DNA of 64,000 nt, taken from the NCBI RefSeq assembly GCF_026342835.1, contig NZ_JAPEMI010000001.1, positions 1,866,501-1,930,500 of the forward strand. Direction: 5' to 3'. The notes beneath the pieces were generated by a model. The model ran no database searches. It was not told where the DNA came from and was given only the letters and a program-made list of their open reading frames with translations. The position numbers and the translations under genes were made by a program. Origin of the DNA: Streptomyces sp. NBC_00154 (lineage in GTDB: Bacteria; Actinomycetota; Actinomycetes; Streptomycetales; Streptomycetaceae). This document shows, piece by piece, positions 7,744-16,214 of this stretch. How positions within the stretch are numbered: the first letter of the stretch is position 1; each line of letters begins with the position of its first letter.

Positions 7744-8841
7744 TCAGGACAGGCGCTTGACCGCTGCCTCGACGCGCTCGTCCGTCGCCGTGAACGCCAC
7801 GCGTACGAAGCGGTCGCCCGCCGGTCCGTAGAAGTCGCCCGGGGCCACCAGGATGCCGAGCTCCGCGAGGTACGCCACGGTCTCCCAGCACGGTTCGTCG
7901 CGCGTCGCCCACAGGTAGAGGCTTGCCTCGCTGTGCTCGATCCGGAAGCCGTGGGCCTCCAGCGCCGCCCGCAGTGCCGCGCGCCGGTCCGCGTACCGGG
8001 TCCGCTGCTCGGCGACGTGCGTGTCGTCTCCGAGTGCCGCGACGGTGGCCGCCTGGACCGGGGCGGGCGTCATCATTCCGCCGTGCTTGCGGATCAGCAG
8101 CAGCTCGCCGAGGACGGCCGCGTCGCCCGCGATGAAGGCCGCGCGGTATCCGGCGAGGTTGGAGCGCTTGGAGAGCGAGTGGACGGCGACGATGCCCTCG
8201 TACCTACCGCCGCAGACGTCGGGGTGGAGCACGGAGACCGGTTCGGCCTCCCAGCCCAGCTCCAGGTAGCACTCGTCGCTGAAGACCAGCACGTCGTGCT
8301 CGCGCGCCCAGGCGACGATCCGGGTCAGCTCGTCCTTGGACAGGACGCGGCCGGTCGGGTTGGACGGCGAATTGAGCCAGAGCAGCCTGAGGCCGGCCGG
8401 GTCGAGCTCGGTCGGGTCGTCGTAGACGACGGGCTCGGCGCCGCAGAGCCGGGCGCCCACCTCGTACGTCGGGTAGGCGAGCCGCGGGTACGCCACCTTG
8501 TCGCCCGCGCCGAGGCCCAGCTGGGTCGGCAGCCAGGCCACGAGCTCCTTGGAGCCGACGACCGGCAGCACGTTCTCGTGCGCCACGGAGATCGCGCCGA
8601 GGCGCCGTTCCACCCAGCCGGTGAGTGCGTCGCGGAGTTCTGCCGTTCCCCACACCGTCGGATAGCCCGGGCTGTCCGCAGCGGCGACGAGCGCCTGCTG
8701 GATCAGATCGGGCACGGGGTCGACGGGGGTGCCGACGGACAGGTCGACGATGCCGTCCGGGTGGGCCGCAGCGGTCGACTTGTAGGGCGCGAGCTTGTCC
8801 CAGGGGAAGACCGGGAGGCGGGAGGAGACTGCTGCGGACAC
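7744..8841 (-). CDS. dapC: N-succinyldiaminopimelate aminotransferase
   Basis: A 365-residue fold-type I PLP aminotransferase of the DapC branch, which makes N-succinyl-LL-diaminopimelate for lysine and cell-wall synthesis. Residues visible: the PLP Lys225 in HSLSKRSNLAGYR, Asp189 in VFSDECY, Asn161 in NSPSNPTGR, and the substrate arginine near the C-terminus in DRFVRVAF. The length is usual for actinobacterial DapC, which lacks extra domains. It lies 141 bp downstream of the ferredoxin gene on the same strand. That pair (fdxC-dapC, Rv1177-Rv1178) is conserved in mycobacteria, so the assignment does not rest on the fold alone. Confidence 0.9.
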   Translation of the reverse strand: MSAAVSSRLPVFPWDKLAPYKSTAAAHPDGIVDLSVGTPVDPVPDLIQQALVAAADSPGYPTVWGTAELRDALTGWVERRLGAISVAHENVLPVVGSKELVAWLPTQLGLGAGDKVAYPRLAYPTYEVGARLCGAEPVVYDDPTELDPAGLRLLWLNSPSNPTGRVLSKDELTRIVAWAREHDVLVFSDECYLELGWEAEPVSVLHPDVCGGRYEGIVAVHSLSKRSNLAGYRAAFIAGDAAVLGELLLIRKHGGMMTPAPVQAATVAALGDDTHVAEQRTRYADRRAALRAALEAHGFRIEHSEASLYLWATRDEPCWETVAYLAELGILVAPGDFYGPAGDRFVRVAFTATDERVEAAVKRLS

Positions 8842-8982
8842 GGATCTCTGCTTTCTCGTACGAGGGTTACGAGGGTGATGCGGGTGTTTCGGGGACTACC
8901 GGTGGCCCGGGCCGGAAAACACCTCGGCCCCGCACGGTGACGAGCCGTACGGGACCGGGGCGGCGCACGTGCCGGTCGCCGC

Positions 8983-9303
8983 TTACTGGTTCTGCGGCGG
9001 CAGTGCTGCGATGAACGCGTGGTCGCGCTCGATCAGGCCCAGCTTGGAGGCACCACCGGGCGACCCGAGGTCGTCGAAGAACTCGACGTTCGCCTTGTAG
9101 TAGTCCTTCCACTCCTCCGGGGTGTCGTCCTCGTAGAAGATCGCCTCGACCGGGCATACCGGCTCACAGGCTCCACAGTCGACGCATTCGTCCGGGTGGA
9201 TGTACAAGGACCGCTGGCCCTCGTAGATGCAGTCGACGGGGCACTCTTCGATGCAGGCCTTGTCCTTTACGTCGACACAAGGCTGCGCGATGACGTAGGT
9301 CAC
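8983..9303 (-). CDS. fdxA: Seven-iron ferredoxin ([3Fe-4S][4Fe-4S])
   Basis: A 106-residue ferredoxin. Cysteines at 9, 17, 21, 25, 40, 43, 46 and 50 reproduce the Azotobacter FdI pattern: Cys9, 17 and 50 for the 3Fe-4S cluster, Cys21, 40, 43 and 46 for the 4Fe-4S cluster, and Cys25 free. The acidic C-terminal half (EDDTPEEWKDYYKANVEFF) is typical of the actinobacterial FdxA/FdxC type. These carry electrons to cytochromes P450 and other acceptors; the partner is not shown here. It heads a two-gene unit with dapC and is divergent from the GNAT gene at 9421. Confidence 0.93.
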   Translation of the reverse strand: MTYVIAQPCVDVKDKACIEECPVDCIYEGQRSLYIHPDECVDCGACEPVCPVEAIFYEDDTPEEWKDYYKANVEFFDDLGSPGGASKLGLIERDHAFIAALPPQNQ

Positions 9304-9420
9304 GCTGTCGTTCCTCCTCGGTAGGGCGTTGGCTCTCGCGCGGGAGCGCGGCGTCGTCGATGCCCACCCCTAGTATCTCCGTTCCTGGGCACGAACCGAA
9401 CAGGAGGGGCGGACAGAGCT

Positions 9421-10422
9421 GTGGAATTCACCATGGGCGGACGGCTTGAGGTCCGAATCACACCAGCTGACGTGGGCAAACGGGTATCAGTCCGACGCCA
9501 CTCCGAGGGCGACGCGACAGGGTCGAAGTTCACCGACACGGTAGGTGTTCTCACATCGTGGGACGCCGGTGTGCTGTCGATCACACCGAAGAGCGGTGAG
9601 TCCGTCCATATCGCGGAGTCGTCGCTGGTGGCGGGCAAGGTCGTGCCGTCCGCACCGGCCCGGCGCCGGGGTCCGGCGGCAACATTCGCGGAGCTCACCC
9701 CCGTCTGCGCCCGCGCCTGGCAGCCCGTGGAGAGCGAACCGCTCGGTGGCTGGCAGCTGCGCTCCGCGGCCGGCTTCACCCGGCGCGCCAATTCCGTACT
9801 GCCGCTCGGCGCCCCGGGGATCCCGCTCGACGAGGCGCTCGCACAGGTGAAGCAGTGGTACGCCGACCGGGGGCTGCCCGCGTACATCCAGACCGCGACC
9901 GGCGCCGAGGGCACACAGGAGGAGCTGTGCGCCGAGCTGGAGCGCCACGGGTGGCGGCGCGAGGTGACGGCGCAGGTACGGATCGCGGCGCTGGCCCCGA
10001 TCGGCGATCTGGACGCGGACATCGCGCCGGTGCGGCTGAGCCGGGAGATCGACGAGGCGTGGCTCTCGCGCTACCAGCGGTTCGACACCCCCGGCCCTCA
10101 TGTGCTGAAGGTGCTGAGCAGCGGACCCTCGGTGTGGTTCGCGACCGTGCCGGGTGACTCGGAGGGCGAGGCGCCCGCGGCGATCGGGCGGTGTGTGGTG
10201 GACGGGCGCTGGGCGGGCTTCATGGCCGTCGAGGTCGGTGCCGCGTACCGCCGCCGGGGTCTCGCCACCGCCGTGATGACCGCCCTGGCCCGCCAGGCGC
10301 TGGACGAGGGCGCGTCGGCGGCCTGGCTGCAGGTGGAGGAGGACAACGAGGGGGCGCGAGCGCTCTACGACCGGATGGGGTTCGAGACGCATCACCTCTA
10401 TCACCACTTCCGGTCGGCGTAA
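9421..10422 (+). CDS. GNAT N-acetyltransferase with N-terminal beta domain
   Basis: A 333-residue protein starting at GTG 9421, with AGGAGGGGCGG upstream. The first 80 residues form a small beta-rich, SH3-like module (ITPADVGKRVSVRR, then VGVLTSWDAGVLSITPKSG). The rest is a GNAT domain whose acetyl-CoA loop is RRRGLATAVMTAL near residue 280, followed by the closing AWLQVEEDNEGARALYDRMGF block. The same two-part architecture occurs in mycobacterial Rv0428c-type acetyltransferases. The substrate is unknown. The next gene follows after 17 bp on the same strand, so the two are likely co-transcribed. Confidence 0.85.
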   Translation: MEFTMGGRLEVRITPADVGKRVSVRRHSEGDATGSKFTDTVGVLTSWDAGVLSITPKSGESVHIAESSLVAGKVVPSAPARRRGPAATFAELTPVCARAWQPVESEPLGGWQLRSAAGFTRRANSVLPLGAPGIPLDEALAQVKQWYADRGLPAYIQTATGAEGTQEELCAELERHGWRREVTAQVRIAALAPIGDLDADIAPVRLSREIDEAWLSRYQRFDTPGPHVLKVLSSGPSVWFATVPGDSEGEAPAAIGRCVVDGRWAGFMAVEVGAAYRRRGLATAVMTALARQALDEGASAAWLQVEEDNEGARALYDRMGFETHHLYHHFRSA

Positions 10423-10439
10423 CCGGGGAAGGTACATAC

Positions 10440-11333
10440 GTGTCCCCCATGAACCCGCCGAACCCGCCGAACCCCCCGGATCCGCCGGACCCCGAGAACC
10501 CGTCGGACTCCGGGCGGGACGAGATCCGACGGCAGTTCGCCGAGGAGGCGCGCGCCGAACGGCCGGACCTGGCGCTGCTCTGCCTGCTGCTGGCCGCGGA
10601 GGCCGACCCGGCACTGGACGCGGACGGGATCGACGCGGCGCAGATCGAGCTGGACCGGCTGGCGGGCCTGCTTCCGTACGGGGTACGGGGCGGGCATGCC
10701 TGGGCCTCGGCGCTGGCCGAACTGCTCGGCGAACGGTGCGGGTTCGCGGGCTCCTCGGCGGACTACCAGCGACTGGAGTCGTCACTGCTGCACCATGTGC
10801 TGCGGCGCCGGCGTGGACTGCCGATCCTGCTGTCGGTGGTGTGGATCGAGGTGGCGCGGCGGGCGGGCGCCCCGGTGTACGGGGTGGCGCTGCCGGGTCA
10901 TTTCGTCGTCGGGTTCGGCGATCCGGCCGAACGGGTGCTGGCCGATCCGTTCGCCGGCGGCCGGCCGATGACCGGGCAGGACGCGGAGCTGCTGGTGACG
11001 GGGGCGACCGGAGCGCCGCTGGAACCGTCGATGCTGGTGCCGGCCCGCCCGCTGGAGATCGTGCTGCGGATCCTGAACAACATCAGGGCGTGGGCGGCGG
11101 TCCGCCCGGAGAGCACGCGGGTGGCGCTCTGGGCGGTGGAACTGTCGCTGCTGCTGCCGTCCCATCCGGCGAGGCTGCGGTACGAGCGGGCTCAACTGCT
11201 CGTACAGAGCGGGGAGTTCCTTCGCGGGGCGGCCGAGATGGAGGAGTACGCGGAGTTGGTCGGGGTGGTGGAGCCGACAGCTGCGGAGGCGATCAGAGGA
11301 CGGGCGCGCGCGGCGAGGGCGTTGCTGAACTAG
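10440..11333 (+). CDS. SirB1/transglutaminase-like protein with C-terminal helical repeats
   Basis: A 297-residue protein. GTG 10440 is preferred (GGGGAAGG at a good distance); ATG 10449 is possible. The N-terminus is a Pro/Asn-rich tail (NPPNPPNPPDPPDPENP). The central segment has the SirB1 'transglutaminase-like' signature: SLLHHVLRRRRGLPILLSVVW, then GVALPGHFVVGF with the conserved His, and LADPFAGG. The last third (RLRYERAQLLVQSGEF) looks like a TPR-type helical pair. Family members are widespread and uncharacterised; some keep a protease-like Cys-His-Asp triad, but I see no convincing Cys here, so enzyme activity is doubtful. It is probably co-transcribed with the upstream GNAT gene. Confidence 0.75.
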   Translation: MSPMNPPNPPNPPDPPDPENPSDSGRDEIRRQFAEEARAERPDLALLCLLLAAEADPALDADGIDAAQIELDRLAGLLPYGVRGGHAWASALAELLGERCGFAGSSADYQRLESSLLHHVLRRRRGLPILLSVVWIEVARRAGAPVYGVALPGHFVVGFGDPAERVLADPFAGGRPMTGQDAELLVTGATGAPLEPSMLVPARPLEIVLRILNNIRAWAAVRPESTRVALWAVELSLLLPSHPARLRYERAQLLVQSGEFLRGAAEMEEYAELVGVVEPTAAEAIRGRARAARALLN

Positions 11334-11584
11334 GCGCAGAGGGCGGCGGCGGCACCGGGCCGTCCCGACTGCGGCGAGCAGGGCCCGGACGACGGCCCGC
11401 ACGCAGGCCGCCGCATCCACCGCCGGCTTCCGGCAGGCCGAGGCCACCCCGGCGCGACGCCAGGTTGAGCGCCGCCGGACAGCGTGCGAGCGCGGCGGCC
11501 TTCACACCCCCGGTCCCGGAGGATCCCCTACGGGCTCCTCGCGCGCCCTCATCCGGCGCGGCACATTCGGTGTCCGAACCACTG

Positions 11585-12098
11585 ATGCGGGCCTCCGGCT
11601 ACTCCCTCTCCTCCTCCGTCACCTTCCTGATGATCATCAACGCGGGCGGCATCGTCGGCATGCTCCTGGCCGGCCGCGCCGCCGACCGCTTCGGCGCCGT
11701 GCGCGTCTCCGCGATCTGGTTCATCCTGACCGCCTGCGGCACCTTTCCTGCTCGGGGCCCACCTGCCGCTCGGCGTCGCCTGCACGGTCGTCCTCATCAC
11801 CGGCATCTGGCTCTTCAGCGCCCAGGCCATGGTGTATTCGGCCACCTCCACCGTGTACGCGCCCGCCCAGCGGGCCACCGGCCTGGGCTGGGTCACCGGC
11901 ATCGGCCGCACCGGTGCGGTCGTCGGCCCCTGGCTCGGCGGCGCCGTCATCGAGGACGGCAACGCCGGCCTCGGATTCACCACCTTCGCCGCCGCCGTGC
12001 TGGGCGCGGCCGCGATCTGCCGGGTGCCGCCGGCCCGCCGCGCCCGGCGTGGTCCGGCTGCGCAGCAGACCTCGGCGCCGGCCGGTGCGACCGACTGA
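11585..12098 (+). pseudogene. Remnant of an MFS aromatic-acid transporter (pcaK/benK-like)
   Basis: Two pieces in different frames together read like the C-terminal half of an MFS aromatic acid:H+ symporter. The first piece (from 11585) has LMIINAGGIVGMLLAGRAADRFG, the loop motif between helices, split here by 20-residue limits as positions 11627-11696. The second (to the TGA at 12096-12098) has MVYSATSTVYAPAQRATG and GRTGAVVGPWLGG. The frame changes at the T-run 11744-11746; removing one T restores GTFLLGAHLPLGVA. The N-terminal six helices are absent: 11334-11584 encodes nothing recognisable. It lies directly before the pca operon, so it was probably its importer. A sequencing error would explain the frameshift but not the missing half. 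Confidence 0.7.
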
Positions 12099-12174
12099 CG
12101 CCCCGCCCTGCCCCGCCCCGCGAGCGTCCGTTCGATGCGGCGAGTGCAACCGGAAAGCCTGCCGCCCCGAGTCG

Positions 12175-12204
12175 TTGACGAACCGGGCGTCTTGGGATCA
12201 GAAT
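12175..12204 (+). promoter_or_regulatory. Candidate pca operon promoter
   Basis: TTGACG at 12175-12180 and CAGAAT at 12199-12204, 18 bp apart, match a vegetative Streptomyces promoter reasonably well. Transcription would begin near 12211, about 50 bp before the pcaI start and just before the palindrome at 12216. Confidence 0.5.
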
Positions 12205-12215
12205 CAGGGAGCAAT

Positions 12216-12231
12216 ATGAACTTAAGTTCAT
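12216..12231. promoter_or_regulatory. 16-bp perfect palindrome, likely regulator operator of the pca operon
   Basis: ATGAACTTAAGTTCAT is a perfect inverted repeat. It lies just downstream of the predicted start of transcription and 28 bp before pcaI. A regulator bound here would block the promoter or early elongation. The obvious candidate is the tandem-domain IclR protein encoded at the end of the cluster; a MarR-type PcaV, the regulator known at the S. coelicolor pca locus, is not in this window. The match to an IclR or MarR consensus is not tested. Confidence 0.6.
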
Positions 12232-12259
12232 CTGGCGAACACGATGGATAGGCGGGCGC

Positions 12260-13024
12260 ATGGACAAGGTGGTCGCCTCGGCCGCGCAGGCCGTGGCAGA
12301 TGTCCACGAAGGTGCGTCGTTCGCAGTCGGTGGCTTCGGCCTCAGTGGCGTACCGAACACGCTGATCCAGGCGGTGTACGACACCGGAGTCGGCGGACTG
12401 GGCGTGGTCTCCAACAACTGCGGCGCGATGGACTCCGGTCTCGCGGTCCTTCTCTCGGCGGGCCGGATCGCCCGGGTCACGGGCAGCTACATCGGCGCGA
12501 ACAAGGAGTTCGCCCGGCAGTACCTCGCCGGTGAGCTGGAGGTCGAGCTCATCCCCCAGGGCACCCTGGCCGAGCGGCTGCGCGCCGGCGGTTGCGGCAT
12601 CCCCGCCTTCTTCACACCGGCCGGCGTCGGCACGCAGGTCGCCGACGGCGGACTGCCTTGGCGCTATGACGGCGCGGGCGGGGTCTCGGTGGCATCGCCG
12701 CGCAAGGAGACCCGCGAGTTCGACGGTGTCGAGTACGTGCTGGAGCGGGGTATCACCACCGACTTCGCACTGGTCCGGGCCGCCAGGGGGGACCGGCACG
12801 GCAACCTCGTCTTCAACAAGTCGGCCCGCAACTTCAATCCGCTGGCAGCCATGGCGGGCCGGATAACGATCGCCGAGGTCGAGGAGCTGGTCGAACCGGG
12901 CGAGATCGACCCGGACCAGGTCCATCTGCCGGGCATCTTCGTCCAGCGGGTGGTGGCGCTCGCTCCCGAGCAGGCCGTGGACAAGAAGATCGAGAAGCGC
13001 ACGACCAGGGAGGTGTCGGCCTGA
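12260..13024 (+). CDS. pcaI: 3-oxoadipate CoA-transferase, subunit A
   Basis: A 254-residue family I CoA-transferase alpha subunit. With PcaJ it moves CoA from succinyl-CoA to beta-ketoadipate. The glycine-rich [16 protein letters not shown] block near the start, [14 protein letters not shown] and [14 protein letters not shown] are family landmarks. The subunit order (A then B) and the abutting pcaJ start (TGATG, one base shared) are as in all split transferases of this kind. The pathway role, rather than a 3-oxoacid or acetoacetate transferase role, is fixed by the seven pca genes that follow. Confidence 0.92.
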   Translation: MDKVVASAAQAVADVHEGASFAVGGFGLSGVPNTLIQAVYDTGVGGLGVVSNNCGAMDSGLAVLLSAGRIARVTGSYIGANKEFARQYLAGELEVELIPQGTLAERLRAGGCGIPAFFTPAGVGTQVADGGLPWRYDGAGGVSVASPRKETREFDGVEYVLERGITTDFALVRAARGDRHGNLVFNKSARNFNPLAAMAGRITIAEVEELVEPGEIDPDQVHLPGIFVQRVVALAPEQAVDKKIEKRTTREVSA

Positions 13025-13680
13025 TGGCCTGGACGCGAGACGAGATGGCCGCCCGCGCGGCCCGCGAGCTGGGCGACGGTGAGTACGTGAACCTCGGCAT
13101 CGGGCTGCCCACACTGATCCCCAACCACCTCCCCGACGGCGTCCAGGTCGTCCTGGAGTCGGAGAACGGCATCCTCGGCACCGGCCCGTTCCCCCGCGAG
13201 GACGAGGTCGACCCGGACCTGATCAACGCCGGCAAGGAGACCGTCACCGTCCTGCCCGGCGCCTCCTTCTTCGACTCGGCGCTCTCCTTCGGGATGATCC
13301 GCGGCGGCCACATCGACACCGCCGTGCTGGGCGCCATGCAGGTCTCCGCCCGTGGCGACCTCGCCAACTGGGCCGTTCCCGGCAAGCTGGTCACCGGCAT
13401 CGGCGGGGCCATGGACCTGGTGCACGGGGCCCGGCGGGTCATCGTGACGATGACTCACACCGCCAAGGACGGCAGCCCGAAGATCGTCGAGGAGTGCACA
13501 CTGCCGCTCACCGGCCGGACCTGTGTCGACCGCATCATCACCGACCTCGGCGTCCTGGATGTCACCGCCGACGGCCTCGTCCTGGTGGAGAGTGCCCCGG
13601 GCGTCACCGCCGAGGAGGTCCAGCGCCTGACCGCCGCCCCGGTCCGGATCGCCGCGGCCGTCGAAGGAAGCGCGCGATGA
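13024..13680 (+). CDS. pcaJ: 3-oxoadipate CoA-transferase, subunit B
   Basis: A 218-residue beta subunit. It carries the catalytic glutamate in [10 protein letters not shown] (Glu47), which forms the glutamyl-CoA thioester. [11 protein letters not shown] and the [15 protein letters not shown] block are also typical. It is translationally coupled on both sides: TGATG with pcaI and ATGA with pcaF, which favours equal synthesis of the two subunits. Confidence 0.93.
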   Translation: MAWTRDEMAARAARELGDGEYVNLGIGLPTLIPNHLPDGVQVVLESENGILGTGPFPREDEVDPDLINAGKETVTVLPGASFFDSALSFGMIRGGHIDTAVLGAMQVSARGDLANWAVPGKLVTGIGGAMDLVHGARRVIVTMTHTAKDGSPKIVEECTLPLTGRTCVDRIITDLGVLDVTADGLVLVESAPGVTAEEVQRLTAAPVRIAAAVEGSAR

Positions 13681-14867
13681 CACGTCAGCTGCGCGACGTC
13701 TACATCGTCGACGCCGTCCGCACCCCGGTCGGCAAGTACGGGGGCGCCCTGTCCGGGGTGCGCCCCGACGACCTCGCCGCCGGAGTGCTGCGGTCCCTGC
13801 TGACCCGTACACCGGACCTCGACCCGGCTCGGATCGACGACGTCCTCTTCGGCAACGCCAACGGCGCCGGCGAGGAGAACCGCAACGTCGCCCGGATGGC
13901 CGTGCTGCTCGCCGGACTGCCCGTCACCGTCCCCGGCAGCACCGTCAACCGGTTGTGCGCCTCCGGCCTCGAAGCCGTCGTCCAGGCCGCCCGCGCCATC
14001 GCGGTCGGCGACGCCTCCGTCGCCGTCGCGGGCGGCGTGGAGTCGATGAGCCGCGCCCCCTGGGTGCTGCCCAAACCCTCGCGTGCCTTCCCGGCCGGCA
14101 ACCAGGAGCTTTTCTCCACCACGATCGGCTGGCGCATGGTCAACAAGCGCCTGGAGCCGCAGTGGACCGTCCCGCTCGGCGAGGGCGCCGAACTGATCGC
14201 CGACCGGTACGGCGTCACCCGCGAGCAGCAGGACGCCTTCGCCGTGGCAAGCCATGAGAAGGCCGCCCGCGCCTGGAAGAACGGCCTGTACGACGGCGAG
14301 GTCGTGCCCGTCGAGGGCGTCGGCCTCACCCGCGACGAAACCATTCGGGACAACACCTCGCCACAGTCGCTGGCCGGGCTGAAGCCCGTCTTCCGCCCGG
14401 ACGGCACGGTCACCGCCGGCAACGCCTCTCCGCTCAACGACGGTGCCGCCGCGCTGCTGCTCGTGGACGAGGAGGGCCTGAAGGCCACCGGTCGTGAGCC
14501 GCTGGCACGCGTCCGCGCCTCGGCCGTCACCGCCGTCGAGCCGCAGTACTTCGGCCTCGGCCCCGTCGAGGCCGTCAGGAAGGCTCTGACCAGGGCCGGC
14601 CGCGGCTTCGGCGACCTGACCACGTTCGAACTCAACGAGGCCTTCGCCGCCCAGTCCCTGGGCTGCCTGGCCGAATGGCCCGGCCTCGACCCCGCGGTCG
14701 TCAACCCGCGCGGCGGAGCCATCGCCATCGGCCACCCGCTCGGCGCCTCCGGTGCCCGTATCGCCGGAGCCGTCGCCCACCAGCTCGCCGCAGCGGGCTC
14801 CGGAACCGGCCTCGCCGCCCTGTGCATCGGCGTCGGACAGGGCCTCGCCCTGGTCCTGGAAAGGTAG
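13677..14867 (+). CDS. pcaF: 3-oxoadipyl-CoA thiolase
   Basis: A 396-residue thiolase II that cleaves beta-ketoadipyl-CoA into acetyl-CoA and succinyl-CoA, the last step of the pathway. Cys94 ([10 protein letters not shown]) is the acylated nucleophile. The other catalytic blocks are [23 protein letters not shown] with the base His, and the C-terminal Cys in [11 protein letters not shown]. The start overlaps the pcaJ stop (ATGA). Context separates it from general acetyl-CoA acetyltransferases. Confidence 0.93.
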   Translation: MTRQLRDVYIVDAVRTPVGKYGGALSGVRPDDLAAGVLRSLLTRTPDLDPARIDDVLFGNANGAGEENRNVARMAVLLAGLPVTVPGSTVNRLCASGLEAVVQAARAIAVGDASVAVAGGVESMSRAPWVLPKPSRAFPAGNQELFSTTIGWRMVNKRLEPQWTVPLGEGAELIADRYGVTREQQDAFAVASHEKAARAWKNGLYDGEVVPVEGVGLTRDETIRDNTSPQSLAGLKPVFRPDGTVTAGNASPLNDGAAALLLVDEEGLKATGREPLARVRASAVTAVEPQYFGLGPVEAVRKALTRAGRGFGDLTTFELNEAFAAQSLGCLAEWPGLDPAVVNPRGGAIAIGHPLGASGARIAGAVAHQLAAAGSGTGLAALCIGVGQGLALVLER

Positions 14868-14877
14868 GAAACACCGT

Positions 14878-15648
14878 ATGACCACCCCTCTGACCCAAGC
14901 TCGGATCTCCGAGGAGATAGCCGAGCAGCGCGAGGCCTACGCCAAGGCCGTGGCCGCCGGCGCTCCCGGGAGGAGCCATCCCGACCGCGGTTACGCCCCC
15001 TACCGCAGCAGCGTCCTGCGCCACCCCGGCAAGCCGCTGGTCGCCCTGCACGACCCCGAGGCCGTGGAGCTCTCCGGCCCGGTCTTCGGCGTCACCGATG
15101 TCACCGCCCTCGACCACGACCTGACCCGCCGGCACCGGGGCGAGCCGCTCGGCGAGCGGATCAGGGTCACCGGCCGGGTGCTGGACCGCGACGGCCGCCC
15201 GGTGCGCGGCCAGCTGGTCGAGGTCTGGCAGGCCAACGCCTCGGGCCGCTACGCCCACCAGCGCGACGAACACCCCGCCCCGCTCGACCCCAACTTCACC
15301 GGCGTGGGCCGCTGCCTGACCGACGATCAGGGCGCGTACGAGTTCGTCACCGTCAAGCCGGGCGCCTACCCCTGGCGCAACCACGTCAACGCCTGGCGTC
15401 CAGCCCATATCCACTTCTCGCTCTTCGGCAACGCCTTCACCCAGCGTCTGATCACCCAGATGTACTTTCCGGGGGACCCGCTCTTCGCCTACGACCCCAT
15501 CCTCCAGTCCGTCACCGACGACTCCGCGCGCCGGCGGCTCGTCGCGACGTACGACCACGACCTGTCCACCCCCGAATGGTCGCTCGGCTACCGCTGGGAC
15601 ATCGTCCTCGACGGTCCGGCCGCCACCTGGATCGAGGAGGGCCGCTGA
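14878..15648 (+). CDS. pcaH: Protocatechuate 3,4-dioxygenase, beta subunit
   Basis: A 256-residue beta (iron-binding) subunit of the intradiol dioxygenase that opens protocatechuate to 3-carboxy-cis,cis-muconate. All four non-haem iron ligands are visible: Tyr125 (GRYAH), Tyr164 (PGAYPW), His177 and His179 (PAHIHF). VWQANASGRY is the family signature. The N-terminal helix region (residues 1-60) fits the beta subunit and not the alpha. It starts 10 bp after pcaF and shares one base with pcaG. Confidence 0.95.
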   Translation: MTTPLTQARISEEIAEQREAYAKAVAAGAPGRSHPDRGYAPYRSSVLRHPGKPLVALHDPEAVELSGPVFGVTDVTALDHDLTRRHRGEPLGERIRVTGRVLDRDGRPVRGQLVEVWQANASGRYAHQRDEHPAPLDPNFTGVGRCLTDDQGAYEFVTVKPGAYPWRNHVNAWRPAHIHFSLFGNAFTQRLITQMYFPGDPLFAYDPILQSVTDDSARRRLVATYDHDLSTPEWSLGYRWDIVLDGPAATWIEEGR

Positions 15649-16214
15649 TGTCCACCACCCCGTCGCAGACCGTGGGCCCGTTCTACGGCTACGCGCTGCC
15701 GTTCGCCAAGGGAGGCGAGATCGCCCCCGCCGGACACCCCGACGCCCTCACCGTCCACGGCCATGTCTACGACGGCGCCGGGGCTCCCGTCCCCGACGCC
15801 CTCATCGAGATCTGGCAGCCCGCACCCGACGGCTCACGCCGCGGCGCGCCCGGCTCGCTGCGCCGCGACCCCGTCACCGGAGAGGTCATCGGCCGGAGCG
15901 ACGTCGGCTTCACCGGCTTCGGCCGCGTCGGGACCGACGCCGACGGCCACTACGAGCTGCGTACGCTGCCGCCCGGCGGCGTCCCCTACCTCTCGGTGAT
16001 CGTCTTCGCCCGTGGCCTGCTGCACCATCTGCACACCCGGATCTACCTGCCCGGCCTTACCGACACCGCGGCCGACCCGCTGCTGGCCGGCCTGGAGCCC
16101 GAGCGCCGCGCCACGCTCCTCGCCGTCACGCACGGAGAACGGCTGCACCGCTTCGACATCCGGCTGCAGGGTGACGGTGAGCACGAGGAGACGGTCTTCC
16201 TTGCCTTCGACTGA
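15648..16214 (+). CDS. pcaG: Protocatechuate 3,4-dioxygenase, alpha subunit
   Basis: A 188-residue alpha subunit, with the same fold as PcaH but lacking the iron ligands, as expected for the partner that shapes the active-site entrance. It begins SQTVGPFYGYALPF and has IEIWQPAPDG in place of the beta subunit's VWQAN block. The TGATG junction with pcaH suggests coupled translation of the two chains of the complex. Confidence 0.93.
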   Translation: MSTTPSQTVGPFYGYALPFAKGGEIAPAGHPDALTVHGHVYDGAGAPVPDALIEIWQPAPDGSRRGAPGSLRRDPVTGEVIGRSDVGFTGFGRVGTDADGHYELRTLPPGGVPYLSVIVFARGLLHHLHTRIYLPGLTDTAADPLLAGLEPERRATLLAVTHGERLHRFDIRLQGDGEHEETVFLAFD

